A model generated the notes under the pieces. The model saw nothing but the letters and a program-made list of their open reading frames with translations. It searched no databases and was not told where the DNA came from. From Candidatus Zixiibacteriota bacterium (lineage in GTDB: Bacteria; Zixibacteria; MSB-5A5; GN15; PGXB01), in assembly GCA_900498245.1 (NCBI GenBank), contig LS998015.1, positions 1,430,352 through 1,483,857 of the forward strand: a DNA stretch of 53,506 bases, written 5' to 3'. The position numbers and the translations under genes were made by a program. Shown here one piece after another: positions 18,234 through 27,848 of this stretch (its first letter is position 1; every line of letters starts with the position of its first letter).

Positions 18234-19175
18234 ATGACGAAACTGGTTGTAGTCATAGTCAGCTGGAACACGGTCGACCTGACGCGGGATTGCCTGCGGA
18301 CCCTTTTCACCGAAATCGCCCCGATAGATCATGAAGTCTGGATGGTGGATAATGATTCCAGGGACGATTCCGCGGCAATGGTGCGGAGGGAATTTCCGTC
18401 AGTGAAATTGATTCAGAACCGGACAAATGTCGGCTTTGCCAAAGCGAACAACCAGATCCTGAGTCAAGCCGAAGGCGAATATTATCTTCTGCTGAATACC
18501 GATACGATTATTCCACAGGATTCAATCCGCAAGTTGATTCAATTCATGGACGAGAACCCGGACGCCGGGGCGGCCGGCCCAAAATTGAAAAATGCTCTGG
18601 GTGCCGCGGAAAGGGGTCTGAAACCGCTCCCGACTCTGGGCGGAGAGATCCGCTATTGTCTCGCTTCGCATTTCTACCCGCTCAATTCGATTTTCCAAAG
18701 GATGCTCGCGGGCTCCCGAAACCGCGAAGAAAGTACCCTCGGGTCAATCGAGGCCGAGGTTCTTTCGGCGGCTTGTTTGATAATCCGTCGCGAGGTAATT
18801 AAAAAGGTCGGATTATTGGCTGAAGATTATTTTCTTTTTTCCGAGGAAAATGATTATTTCTACCGGATGAAGCAGGCCGGATTCAGAGGATATTATCTTC
18901 CCCAAATTGAAGTAATACACCTTATCGGGATGAGCCGCAAGAAGCGTCAGAACTTCGATTCGGATTTGAATTTCTTCAAGAGCCGGATGCTTTTCTTCAG
19001 GAAATTCCATCCCGGGATAATGCCGCTGTTCAAATTGAATTATTATTTCTTTTTTGTCTGGTCCTATACGATGGCCGGATTGAAGGGATTTTTGAAAAGA
19101 CCGCCGTCCGAGGAGAATTATGCCGAGCTCTATTGCCGTTTGCTCGGGATTCTCCGGAGAGGAGGGAGGGAGTGA
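18234..19175 (+). CDS. Family 2 glycosyltransferase (rhamnosyltransferase-like)
   Basis: This is a 313-residue GT-A enzyme of the type that adds rhamnose or a related sugar to polysaccharides. VVIVSWN (6-12) begins the fold, VDNDSRDDS (38-46) binds nucleotide, NVGFAKANN (65-73) is the family signature, and LNTDT (87-91) is the DxD-like motif. SEENDYFYRMKQAG further on supplies the catalytic acid region. The presence of a full dTDP-rhamnose pathway upstream fits a rhamnosyl donor. The stop codon overlaps the GTG start of the next gene. Confidence 0.85.
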   Translation: MTKLVVVIVSWNTVDLTRDCLRTLFTEIAPIDHEVWMVDNDSRDDSAAMVRREFPSVKLIQNRTNVGFAKANNQILSQAEGEYYLLLNTDTIIPQDSIRKLIQFMDENPDAGAAGPKLKNALGAAERGLKPLPTLGGEIRYCLASHFYPLNSIFQRMLAGSRNREESTLGSIEAEVLSAACLIIRREVIKKVGLLAEDYFLFSEENDYFYRMKQAGFRGYYLPQIEVIHLIGMSRKKRQNFDSDLNFFKSRMLFFRKFHPGIMPLFKLNYYFFFVWSYTMAGLKGFLKRPPSEENYAELYCRLLGILRRGGRE

Positions 19176-20533
19176 AGAAGGTCCTGATCGTGTCATACGT
19201 GTTCCCGCCGATGGCGGCGGTCGGCGTGCACAGAATTGTGAACTTCTGCAAATTCCTTCCGCAATTCGGGTGGCGCCCGGTAGTGCTGACTGTCAAGGGA
19301 GGGGTCAATGCTTCCTGGGATGCCACCCCTCTGGAGTCTATTCCCGAGACAATTATCTACCGCTCATTGACTTTTGAACCGTTGCTTAAGCGAGAAATGA
19401 ATCGTCAGGCCAAGGAATCATACAGCCCTTCAGAGAGCGCTGAGAAAAAAACGGGCGGCGATAGGAGAAAATCGCTTTTGGGTCGTCTGAAGCGGTTCAT
19501 CCGTCTCTCCCTATCGGTGCCGGACTATGCTATTTTCTGGGTTCCCTTCGGGGTGATAAAAGGTATAAAAATCGTGCGCAAGGAAAATATTTCGGTCATT
19601 ATGTCTTCGTCACCCCCGGTATCGGCCCACATAGTCGCTTCGCTCGTGGCCCGATTAACAGGTCGGCCCCATCTGGTTGATTTTCGTGACCTCTGGACTT
19701 TGAATCATAATTATAGCCAGAGAGGTTATCCGGGGTATTTCATGAAATATGACAGATTCTGGGAACGTATGGTTTTAAAAAGGGCAAGACTGGTTACCAC
19801 GGCGTCGCCCGGTTTCAGCCGTCAGATGGAAAGTCATCTCGGCGGATTTCTGGCAGGAAAAATTCGGACTATTACCAATGGTTTCGACTACGGGGAAGTT
19901 GATCTCGGAGAAGAGTTGAGCAGAAATGAAAAAAAACGATTGCAGTTCCTTTATACGGGGGCGCTCTACAGTCATTTCAATCCGATCTTTTTTCTCGAAT
20001 CGGTAGCGGAATGGTTTAAGGAGGATAAATTCGATCCGGAAACAGTGGCGATTGATTTTTACGGAAATTGCGACTATGATTACAGTGACTGGGTGAAGAG
20101 AGTGGGATTGGAGCAGATTGTAAAATTCCACGGATTTGTACCGAGAGCGAAGCTCTTACCGATTATAAAGGAGGCCGATTGCCTCCTGCTCCTGCTCGGT
20201 TTCAGGCCCGAGGCGGCCAATGTAATACCGGCCAAATTGTTTGAGTACCTGGCATCCGGAGCAAAGATATTAGCCCTGGCGCCGGAGGGGGTGGCCTCGG
20301 AATTAATTAAAAAGTACGGGACCGGGGTCTGTATAAATCGGGAAGATAGGAATGTTTTGAAAGAGGTATTAAGGCGGATTTATCTGGAATGGCGCAATTC
20401 GCCTTTGCAACGACGCAAATATCGATATATTGAAGATATAGACCGGAAAAAATTGACGGGACGAATGGCCGCTTTGCTGGAGCATCTTACTGCCGCCAAG
20501 AATCGTGGGGCGGCCGGATCCCTGCCGGAATAA
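19172..20533 (+). CDS. Family 4 glycosyltransferase
   Basis: This is a 453-residue GT-B glycosyltransferase. The N-terminus, VKKVLIVSYVFPPMAAVGVH, is the typical acceptor-binding start. DFRDLWTLN is in the middle, and the C-terminal half contains FHGFVPRAKLLPIIKEADCL and PAKLFEYLASG, the donor-binding helix region. The GTG at 19172 was chosen because a strong GGAGGGAGG lies just upstream and the frame further back is overlap. GTGA joins it to the preceding stop. It is part of the same operon. Confidence 0.85.
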   Translation: MKKVLIVSYVFPPMAAVGVHRIVNFCKFLPQFGWRPVVLTVKGGVNASWDATPLESIPETIIYRSLTFEPLLKREMNRQAKESYSPSESAEKKTGGDRRKSLLGRLKRFIRLSLSVPDYAIFWVPFGVIKGIKIVRKENISVIMSSSPPVSAHIVASLVARLTGRPHLVDFRDLWTLNHNYSQRGYPGYFMKYDRFWERMVLKRARLVTTASPGFSRQMESHLGGFLAGKIRTITNGFDYGEVDLGEELSRNEKKRLQFLYTGALYSHFNPIFFLESVAEWFKEDKFDPETVAIDFYGNCDYDYSDWVKRVGLEQIVKFHGFVPRAKLLPIIKEADCLLLLLGFRPEAANVIPAKLFEYLASGAKILALAPEGVASELIKKYGTGVCINREDRNVLKEVLRRIYLEWRNSPLQRRKYRYIEDIDRKKLTGRMAALLEHLTAAKNRGAAGSLPE

Positions 20534-20539
20534 GGATAA

Positions 20540-21982
20540 ATGGCGGAACCATATCAGACATATCAACCGAAGCCAATTGTCACGGCTAAAGGACTGATCT
20601 TCCTGGCTCTCATAGTCGGCAGTTTGATTTTGGGGGGGCTGGCGGCGTTGGTAAATCCCCTTTATTTGATTTTGGGCGTGGTCGGTTTGGTGGTCATTTT
20701 TCTCATGGTCAAATATGACTATTTCGGGCTTTTGGTTTATCTCCTCGTGTTTCTTATGCGGCCGGGTGAGACATACACTTTTCTGGCGAAAGTCCGCATC
20801 GAATTGATACTCGGAGCCTGCCTGGCGTTTCTGGCCCTGATAAAGAATAAATACCGCTACGGTCACTTTACAATCCCGGATAATAAACTTAATCTTGATA
20901 TGCTTTTAATCCTGGGGGCGATGTGTCTATCCTTTTCGCTATCTTCGTGCAAGGATTGCACCATAAATGCGATTCAGGAATTGCTGAAACTGGCCATATT
21001 CTTCCTTCTGATAATACTTACCATAGACACACGCAAGAAATTGGAGATATTCATCTGGGCGTTTCTATTGATAAACGCCAAACTGACATTCGATATTAAC
21101 TGGGGTTTTTATCATGGTCAGGCCGTCTACAATCAGGGGCTGGAAAGAGCCACCGGGGGAAATTCCGCAATGGACAATTTTAACGGTATCGCCATCACGA
21201 TGAACACCATGATACCGTTCGCCTACTACCTGTTTTTCTATTACCGGGAGTACTGGCAGAAGATTTTGATGCTGGGGTGCCTGATTTTATTTTCCTGGAC
21301 CCTTATTATCACCGGCTCGCGGGGCGGGTTATTGGGTTTCCTGGGGATACTGGGAATTATATGGCTGCAATCCAAAAGAAAACTGGCGTTAGGGTTATTT
21401 TTTATTGTTTTCATGGCGGCAGGATGGACCATGCTCGGCGCTTCCAGTAAGGCCAGATATGAGACTATCTTCGATAAAAATCTCGATGAATCATCGGAGA
21501 ATCGGGTTCTGGCATGGGAAGACGGGCTGGAGATGGCCATTATTCGTCCTGTAACCGGCGTGGGAGCCGGGGCCTTTGCCTGGGCCCGAGTGGAAAGATT
21601 CGGGCGCTATCTCAATCCGCATAATATGTATATTCAGGTGCTCGCGGAATTGGGTTTTATCGGAGCCTTCATATATTTCATGTTTGTAATAGATATTTTT
21701 CGATTCAATTTCAGATTATTGAAAAGTGTGCCGTCCCGGGGATCGCCTTTAGCGCTTTTGAGACCGCTGTCGCGAGCGATCATTGCATCATGCGGATCTC
21801 TATTGATAACCGGCATTTTTGCCCATTCGGCATATCGCTATACCTGGTATTTCGTGGCGGCCCTGACCGTGATTGCCATGCAATTTGTGAGAGAAATGAA
21901 AGCCGTCGAAGAATCGTCTTCTGCCGGAAATTTGGCCGTGTCGGCATCCGGCATCGACAGCGGTTCCAAGGTCAACGGGTAA
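20540..21982 (+). CDS. O-antigen ligase/polymerase family membrane protein
   Basis: This is a 480-residue multi-spanning membrane protein with about 11 or 12 hydrophobic segments. The motif TGSRGGLLGF in the large central part, followed by a long extracytoplasmic loop (about 270-350) with NRVLAWEDGLEMA and GVGAGAF, is the Wzy/WaaL pattern. It would polymerise or ligate exported repeat units. Exosortase-type exopolysaccharide loci carry a related protein. It starts 6 nt after the preceding gene and ends 5 nt before the next. Confidence 0.85.
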   Translation: MAEPYQTYQPKPIVTAKGLIFLALIVGSLILGGLAALVNPLYLILGVVGLVVIFLMVKYDYFGLLVYLLVFLMRPGETYTFLAKVRIELILGACLAFLALIKNKYRYGHFTIPDNKLNLDMLLILGAMCLSFSLSSCKDCTINAIQELLKLAIFFLLIILTIDTRKKLEIFIWAFLLINAKLTFDINWGFYHGQAVYNQGLERATGGNSAMDNFNGIAITMNTMIPFAYYLFFYYREYWQKILMLGCLILFSWTLIITGSRGGLLGFLGILGIIWLQSKRKLALGLFFIVFMAAGWTMLGASSKARYETIFDKNLDESSENRVLAWEDGLEMAIIRPVTGVGAGAFAWARVERFGRYLNPHNMYIQVLAELGFIGAFIYFMFVIDIFRFNFRLLKSVPSRGSPLALLRPLSRAIIASCGSLLITGIFAHSAYRYTWYFVAALTVIAMQFVREMKAVEESSSAGNLAVSASGIDSGSKVNG

Positions 21983-21987
21983 ACAGG

Positions 21988-23379
21988 ATGAGTTTATTTT
22001 CAGCATCAGTACGTCGTATCCTGCTGCCATATTTATTGGCGCGTGAAAAAAAAGGCTCGGCTCTTAAACATTGGCGATTTTTCGAAAAGAGCCAGTATTG
22101 GACACTTGATCGGCTTCGCGCTTATCAATGGGAAAATCTAAAAAAATTATTGCGGCACGCATATGATACATCGCCTTTTTATACGGCGGTTTTCAAGGAA
22201 CGCGGCCTGACTCCGGATTCAATCCGGAGTTTCGACGATTTGTCACTTTTGCCGATTCTTACGCGCAATGATCTCTTTGAAAAAAGCCGGGATATATTAT
22301 CTAAAAGTTACAATCCGGAAAAACTGCAGCGAGTTTTAACGGGCGGAACGACAGGGCAGCAGGCGCCACTCTACCGGGATCAGGAGAGTTTTAATCTGAA
22401 GTTGGCTATCGAATGGCGTCACGAGAGTTATATGGGGCGAAACCCTTGCGACCGGATGGCCCTGATTTGGCCGGCGCATATAGATGTTGTCCATGACGAA
22501 CCACTGAGGTCGAAATTGAAAGCCCGCTATCTATTGGGGCAGTATCTGTTCAGTGCCGGCACCAGCGATCCCAAAATAATGGAAAAATTCTATCGTGACA
22601 TACGGGATTACCGGCCCGAATTCTTCAAAGTCTTCCCGGCGGCCTTTTATGGCTTAACCAGGTACATTTCAGAAAAAGGGTACCGGCCGCCGCGAGTAAA
22701 GGGGATCTTATCGACCGGGGAACCGCTGTATGAAAAGCAGAGGAAATTATTCGAAGAATATTATGGATGTCCCGCTTACGACATGTACGGTTCCCGTGAA
22801 GTCGGCAATACCGCTTCGGAATGCCCGGCGCATGAGGGATTGCATGTGGCGATGGAGACGTCGTATGTGGAATTTATCGATAAGGGAAAACCGGTCGATT
22901 ACGGCAAAGAGGGGGAGATATTAATTACGGATCTTACCAATTTTGCCTTCCCTCTGATTCGTTACCAAATTAATGACTATGGAGCGCCGATCGAAAAAGC
23001 CTGTTCCTGCGGCCGAGGACTCCAATTAATGAGTCCGGGGGTCGGTCGCCTGATCGATGATTTTTGGGGACCGGACGGTGTTCGGCATACAGGAAATGTC
23101 CTGGGAATTCATCTGACCGCCGAACCGGCTCATGAAATCGGGCAAATGCAGGTGATTCAGAAGACCCTTACCGACTTTATTGTAAAAATCACCCACAAGC
23201 CGGAACCTTCGCAAGAGGTTCTGGATTTTATTCCGATGCAGATGAAGAAAATTATCGGTCAAGGGATAAATGTAAGGATTGAAATTGTGGATGAAATACC
23301 TCGAGAGAAATCAGGTAAGACGCGATTCCTGAAATGTGAGATAGACCCGCCAGCCGGCATACTTCACGGCGATAGTTAG
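21988..23379 (+). CDS. PaaK/CapK-like adenylate-forming enzyme (second copy)
   Basis: This 463-residue ANL-superfamily protein is related to the one at 9638. The start at 21988 follows the ligase stop by 5 nt; the frame extending back to 21790 is overlap. The ATP loop is TGGTTGQQAP (118-127). YGSREVGNTASEC and CSCGRGLQLM match the first copy, and the C-terminal EKSGKTRFLK carries the likely catalytic Lys. It should activate an acid for polysaccharide decoration. Having two copies suggests two different acids, or activation and transfer shared between them. Confidence 0.85.
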   Translation: MSLFSASVRRILLPYLLAREKKGSALKHWRFFEKSQYWTLDRLRAYQWENLKKLLRHAYDTSPFYTAVFKERGLTPDSIRSFDDLSLLPILTRNDLFEKSRDILSKSYNPEKLQRVLTGGTTGQQAPLYRDQESFNLKLAIEWRHESYMGRNPCDRMALIWPAHIDVVHDEPLRSKLKARYLLGQYLFSAGTSDPKIMEKFYRDIRDYRPEFFKVFPAAFYGLTRYISEKGYRPPRVKGILSTGEPLYEKQRKLFEEYYGCPAYDMYGSREVGNTASECPAHEGLHVAMETSYVEFIDKGKPVDYGKEGEILITDLTNFAFPLIRYQINDYGAPIEKACSCGRGLQLMSPGVGRLIDDFWGPDGVRHTGNVLGIHLTAEPAHEIGQMQVIQKTLTDFIVKITHKPEPSQEVLDFIPMQMKKIIGQGINVRIEIVDEIPREKSGKTRFLKCEIDPPAGILHGDS

Positions 23380-23581
23380 CGTTACCGTAACTCTTTGTGC
23401 CGCAATTATATCGATTTAATCCGAAAATTGTGGTCAAAGATTGTATAACCTTTAAACACCTTGGGAGCGGGGGGAAATAAACTTTGACCCGGTTTGGGCC
23501 GAATATTTTAAAATAGGGCCATTTTTGAATATATTTTATTGGCCGAATTGATTAAAATGCGACAATGGCCAGGAGGTTTAT

Positions 23582-25459
23582 ATGCACGTGCTTGCGAGAA
23601 AAATAGAAAGGCGAAACTTGAAAATCCCACGTGTCACATCCTACTTAAAAATTCAAGGATTCTTTTTGATCATATTTGTAGTATTTATAATGCCCGGGAC
23701 GGCCGATCAATTGACGGCTCCGGTCAAGGTGGCATCAAGCGGGGCCGACGGTTCCACTCTGGGAATCCCGCGGTGGAAGGGATATATGTCGGAACTTGAT
23801 CCCAATCAGTTCTGGCTCAGTTACGCCAGCGCCGCCAGCAGTGCCGGGAGTATGAATTACACAACTGACGGCGGCAATACCTGGAGTACAGATATTATCC
23901 AGATTGATTTCAACGGGTGGTTGGATATGCACCTGTCGTTATTTGGCCGGAACGGAAATCTGTATTTTACCTGGCCGGGTGTTCATTTCAGAAAATTCAG
24001 CGCTCCCGCTCACAGCAACGATGACCGGGGCGCCCTGGTGACATTATCCGGAACTACAGATGCGCATCGATCCAACATTATGGTGCAGAATACGGGGCGA
24101 ATTTGGGTGTTCACACGAGACGCCGGAACGGCCTCGGAAAATGTCAAATATCAATATTCTGATAATGAGGGTTCGACCTGGACGACCGGCATGGCCTATT
24201 CGACCAACGCCGCCAATGTCAGAATCGGCTCCATGCCTTATGTTGGCGGTAATCCGGCGCTGGTTGTGGAGTATCTCGACGACAGCCGCGGTTTTGAGTA
24301 CTATCTCTGGAACGGTTCCTCGTTTCAGGCGCGCAGTGATCATTCCATATACCCCGTCAATATGGGGCAGACCAGAGTCTTCACCCACAATGTCATCAAC
24401 GATACGACCATGCACTTGGTCTTCGGAGATGCCAACGAACTGCACCATTGCTGGAAAAATTTCAACAACGGAAGCGGCAGTTGGAACCATGAAATTATCG
24501 ACAATTCTCCCTATACGGCGGACAATGAATGGTTTGTGACTTCGACCGTCAAAGGGAGCGATTTGTATATTTTCTATTCCAAAAAAACGTCCTCGGATGC
24601 GGCTTCCTCGATGATTTACTATAAAAAGTGGTCACAGACAAATCAAACCTGGACGGCCCCGGTGCTGGTATCGACGGCGGCCGGAAACATATCGAATCGG
24701 GATCCGAACACCTGTTTTCATGTCCCGAATAATGCCAATTACATTCCGGTGTTCTGGAACAGCGGTGACGGCGGCATCTATTTCGCCAAAATCATTCTCA
24801 ATTCCTCGGGCGATACGGTGCCCCCGGGAAAAATAAATGACCTGGGCGCGATTCCGGGGAGCGGATTAGGGGAAGCGACTTTAAGCTGGACGGCACCAGG
24901 GGATGACGGGTATTCGGGAACTGCTCAGAGTTATATTATCAAATTTGACACGCTGCCTATAGCCGATGCCAGCTGGCCGGCCCTGGCGGCTTATGCCAAT
25001 CCGCCGGCGCCTCTGCCCGCCGGTCAGCACCAGACCTGCAGCGTCAGCGGGCTGACCCCGGGAAATATCTATTTTTTCGCAGTGCGAGCTTCAGATGAGG
25101 CGGGCAATCTTGGAGCTCTGTCAAACGTGAAATCGCTTGATATAAGTCTCGACGTCAGCGAAAACAATCGGGCCCTGCCCAGTCAATCGCGCCTTATTGA
25201 AAACTATCCTAATCCGTTCAACGCCGGGACGACCATTCAGTACAGCCTCGCGAGCCGCGCCCGGGTGAGGCTATCCATCTATGATATTCTGGGCCGGAAA
25301 ATCAATACCCTGGTGGACGCATTTGAATCTGCCGGGTTCTATTCGGTTCCCTGGAACGGCACCGATTTTGGCGGACGGCCCGTGGGATCAGGAGTTTATT
25401 TCTGCCGGATGACAGCCGACAGTCTGGCCGATTCCAGAAAGCTCCTGCTTCTGAAATGA
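23582..25459 (+). CDS. Secreted BNR/sialidase-like repeat protein with FN3 and FlgD-like sorting domain
   Basis: This 625-residue protein starts at an ATG with a perfect AGGAGG (23571-23576). A long basic n-region is followed by a hydrophobic stretch (about 25-40) that is probably a signal. Two Asp-box motifs, TTDGGNTW (94-101) and SDNEGSTW (193-200), indicate a beta-propeller of the sialidase/BNR kind at about 45-405. One fibronectin III domain lies at about 415-515. The C-terminus (534-625), with ENYPNPFN and GRPVGSGVYF, is the FlgD/type IX-like module that anchors or sorts many FCB-group exported proteins. Sialidase activity is not shown; no arginine triad was identified. It interrupts the glycosyltransferase series. 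Confidence 0.82.
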   Translation: MHVLARKIERRNLKIPRVTSYLKIQGFFLIIFVVFIMPGTADQLTAPVKVASSGADGSTLGIPRWKGYMSELDPNQFWLSYASAASSAGSMNYTTDGGNTWSTDIIQIDFNGWLDMHLSLFGRNGNLYFTWPGVHFRKFSAPAHSNDDRGALVTLSGTTDAHRSNIMVQNTGRIWVFTRDAGTASENVKYQYSDNEGSTWTTGMAYSTNAANVRIGSMPYVGGNPALVVEYLDDSRGFEYYLWNGSSFQARSDHSIYPVNMGQTRVFTHNVINDTTMHLVFGDANELHHCWKNFNNGSGSWNHEIIDNSPYTADNEWFVTSTVKGSDLYIFYSKKTSSDAASSMIYYKKWSQTNQTWTAPVLVSTAAGNISNRDPNTCFHVPNNANYIPVFWNSGDGGIYFAKIILNSSGDTVPPGKINDLGAIPGSGLGEATLSWTAPGDDGYSGTAQSYIIKFDTLPIADASWPALAAYANPPAPLPAGQHQTCSVSGLTPGNIYFFAVRASDEAGNLGALSNVKSLDISLDVSENNRALPSQSRLIENYPNPFNAGTTIQYSLASRARVRLSIYDILGRKINTLVDAFESAGFYSVPWNGTDFGGRPVGSGVYFCRMTADSLADSRKLLLLK

Positions 25460-25524
25460 ACCGAAATTGCTCAGAAAAAAGTTTTTGACCAGTCCGCCTC
25501 TTTTCCCGATAATTAAACAGCCGT

Positions 25525-26721
25525 ATGAAAATATTGATAATTGACGAAGAATTCCCATATCCTCTGAATACCGGAAAACGAATCCGCAGTTTCAATCTTC
25601 TATCCCGTATCGCAAGGAACAATGCCGTCACTTATCTGGCCTACGGAACAGAAAGTACGGAAAGTTTTGAGGCGCTGAAAAAAGCCGGCCTGAATCCGGT
25701 AGCGGTCCCTCCTCATGTACCGACGAAATCAGGACCTCTGTTTTATTTTCGACTTTTGGGCAATCTTCTGTCGCGGCATCCTTATATTGTCACGAGCCAT
25801 TATTCAAAAGTTTTTGCCGAGAGACTTCATGAAATGATCGCTCGTGAGCGACCGGATATTATTATTTGTGAGTGGACCCCGTACGCGATTTTTGTCCGGG
25901 ACATTTTCGGACCAAAGAAAGTTATTGTCGCACACAATATTGAGCATCGGATATGGCGGCGCTATTACGAGAACGAAGCCAATTTTCTGAAGAAATGGTA
26001 TATCGCCCGGCAGATGGGCAAAGTGGAACGATTTGAGAAGGAATCGTTCAGCGCGGTTGACGGCGCGACGGCGGTATCGGAAATTGAAGCGGAACAAATC
26101 AGAGGCATCAATCCCGCCTGTATCGTGGCGGTGGTAGATAACGGAGTCGATCCGGAATATTATAATTTGCCCGATGTTCCAGAAAATAAAAATCTTGTGT
26201 TTGTCGGTTCCATGAACTGGCGGCCGAATCAGGATGCGATAAATTATTTTGTGCATGATATATTCCCGCTTATCAGAGAAAAGGACAAGAAGATAACAGT
26301 TACATTTGTGGGTCAGGATCCGCCGGAGGTAATTCGCAAATTGGGCCGGCTGCCGGGGATAAGTGTCGCCGATAATGTAACGGATGTTCGGCCCTATGTC
26401 CAAAATGCGGCTGTCAGCATTGTCCCTCTGCGCATCGGGGGAGGATCCCGTCTTAAGATTCTCGAGGCCTTTGCCATGAGAAAAGCCGTGGTATCGACCA
26501 CAGTTGGTGCCGAAGGACTGGAAGTTGCGAATGAAAAACATCTCCTTCTGGCGGATACGGCAAAGAGTTTCGCCGAAGCCATTTTGCGCCTGATGAATGA
26601 TTCCGAATTGAGGAGAAATCTGGGTGAATCGGGAAGACAATTGGCGGTTGAGAAGTACAGCTGGGATATTCTGGCGGAGAAACTGCAGCGGTTTCTTGAC
26701 AAGTTGATGGAGCGGCAATGA
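25525..26721 (+). CDS. Family 4 glycosyltransferase (exosortase-locus sugar transferase type)
   Basis: This is a 398-residue GT-B enzyme. The N-terminus, EEFPYPLNTGKRIRSFNLL, is the pattern of sugar transferases found in PEP-CTERM/EpsH exopolysaccharide loci. VAHNIEHRIW and VDNGVDPEYYN lie in the linker, and GSMNWRPNQDA plus GGGSRLKILEAFAMRKAVVS form the donor site near the C-terminus. The stop overlaps the next start as ATGA (26718-26721), so translation is coupled. Confidence 0.87.
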   Translation: MKILIIDEEFPYPLNTGKRIRSFNLLSRIARNNAVTYLAYGTESTESFEALKKAGLNPVAVPPHVPTKSGPLFYFRLLGNLLSRHPYIVTSHYSKVFAERLHEMIARERPDIIICEWTPYAIFVRDIFGPKKVIVAHNIEHRIWRRYYENEANFLKKWYIARQMGKVERFEKESFSAVDGATAVSEIEAEQIRGINPACIVAVVDNGVDPEYYNLPDVPENKNLVFVGSMNWRPNQDAINYFVHDIFPLIREKDKKITVTFVGQDPPEVIRKLGRLPGISVADNVTDVRPYVQNAAVSIVPLRIGGGSRLKILEAFAMRKAVVSTTVGAEGLEVANEKHLLLADTAKSFAEAILRLMNDSELRRNLGESGRQLAVEKYSWDILAEKLQRFLDKLMERQ

Positions 26722-27848
26722 AAATTCTTCATCTGCGCGCCTCCAATTTCTACGGCGGGCCGGAACGGCAACTGCATTATCATGCTCGTCTGGCGCGAGG
26801 GACGGAATTTGAAATTGTCCTCGGTTCTTTTTCGGAAAAGGGGTCAGCGCCGGAATTGCTGAATATAGCAGAAAAAGAAGGGCTGGCGGTTAAACTGTTT
26901 GAAGTGAAAAACGCCTATGATAGACGGGCTCCCGGCATGATCCGGGATTATTTGACAATAGAAAAAATTGATTTGCTCTGTACACATGACTATCGTTCCC
27001 ATATCCTGGGATACCGCGGCGTGAAGAAAACGGGGGCGCGATGGGTGGCTTTTTCCCGCGGCTGGACCAAAGATACTCTTAAGGTGCGGATATTTACATT
27101 AGTCGAGAAAATAGTTATTCGGTTTGCGGACCATATCGTGGCGGTCTCAAATGCTCAAAAGGATAAACTGACAGCCCTTTCAATCCCGACCGAGGAAATT
27201 ACCGTGGCCCATAACGCCATTGATATTGAAAGCCTTAAAAATGTCGTTACAGTGGATTTGAAAAAACGGTTCAATTTTCCCGAAGAGGCCGTCGTAATAG
27301 TCGCAGGGGGAAGATTCAGCCGGGAGAAGGGGCAAGTATATTTGATTAAAGCCGCTGAGCAGACCCTGAAAAAAAATGATAGACTACGATTTCTATTGTT
27401 CGGCGATGGCCCCGATTGGACAAAAGTGAAAAATATTATAGTGCAAGAGCATTTGGAGGATAAAATTATCTGCCCGGGATTTGAAAAGAATCTCCTGGGC
27501 TGTATCAAGGCGGCGGATATACTGGTTAATCCGTCATTGTCCGAAGGACTGCCCAATATTGTGCTGGAAAGCATGGCCCTGGAAGTCCCGGTGATCGCCA
27601 CGGCCGTGGGAGGGGTCCCGGAATTAATTAAAGACGGATTCAACGGCCTTCTGGTGCCTAAGGCCGATGCGAGATCCCTGAGTGAAGCCATAATCAAGTT
27701 GGCCAGAGACCGGGAATTAAGACGGAAATATGCCGGTGCGGCTTCGGGAACTCTGGCCGGCACGTTCTCATTTGAGAGGCAATTGGTAATTCTCGGAGAG
27801 ATGTACCGTCAAATGGCAGGTGACGGCCCTAGGGGATCGGGAAAATGA
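26718..27848 (+). CDS. Family 4 glycosyltransferase
   Basis: This is a 376-residue GT-B enzyme. LRASNFYGGPERQL is the acceptor-side motif near the N-terminus, VAGGRFSREKGQ begins the second domain, and NPSLSEGLPNIVLESMA carries the E-x7-E donor-binding motif. It follows the family plan of enzymes building exopolysaccharide backbones and overlaps both neighbours by ATGA. Confidence 0.88.
   Translation: MKILHLRASNFYGGPERQLHYHARLARGTEFEIVLGSFSEKGSAPELLNIAEKEGLAVKLFEVKNAYDRRAPGMIRDYLTIEKIDLLCTHDYRSHILGYRGVKKTGARWVAFSRGWTKDTLKVRIFTLVEKIVIRFADHIVAVSNAQKDKLTALSIPTEEITVAHNAIDIESLKNVVTVDLKKRFNFPEEAVVIVAGGRFSREKGQVYLIKAAEQTLKKNDRLRFLLFGDGPDWTKVKNIIVQEHLEDKIICPGFEKNLLGCIKAADILVNPSLSEGLPNIVLESMALEVPVIATAVGGVPELIKDGFNGLLVPKADARSLSEAIIKLARDRELRRKYAGAASGTLAGTFSFERQLVILGEMYRQMAGDGPRGSGK

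Noticed and set aside
25804-26718. 304-codon open frame on the minus strand inside a glycosyltransferase gene
   Set aside because: The plus-strand product is a clear family 4 glycosyltransferase; the antisense product has no family features.
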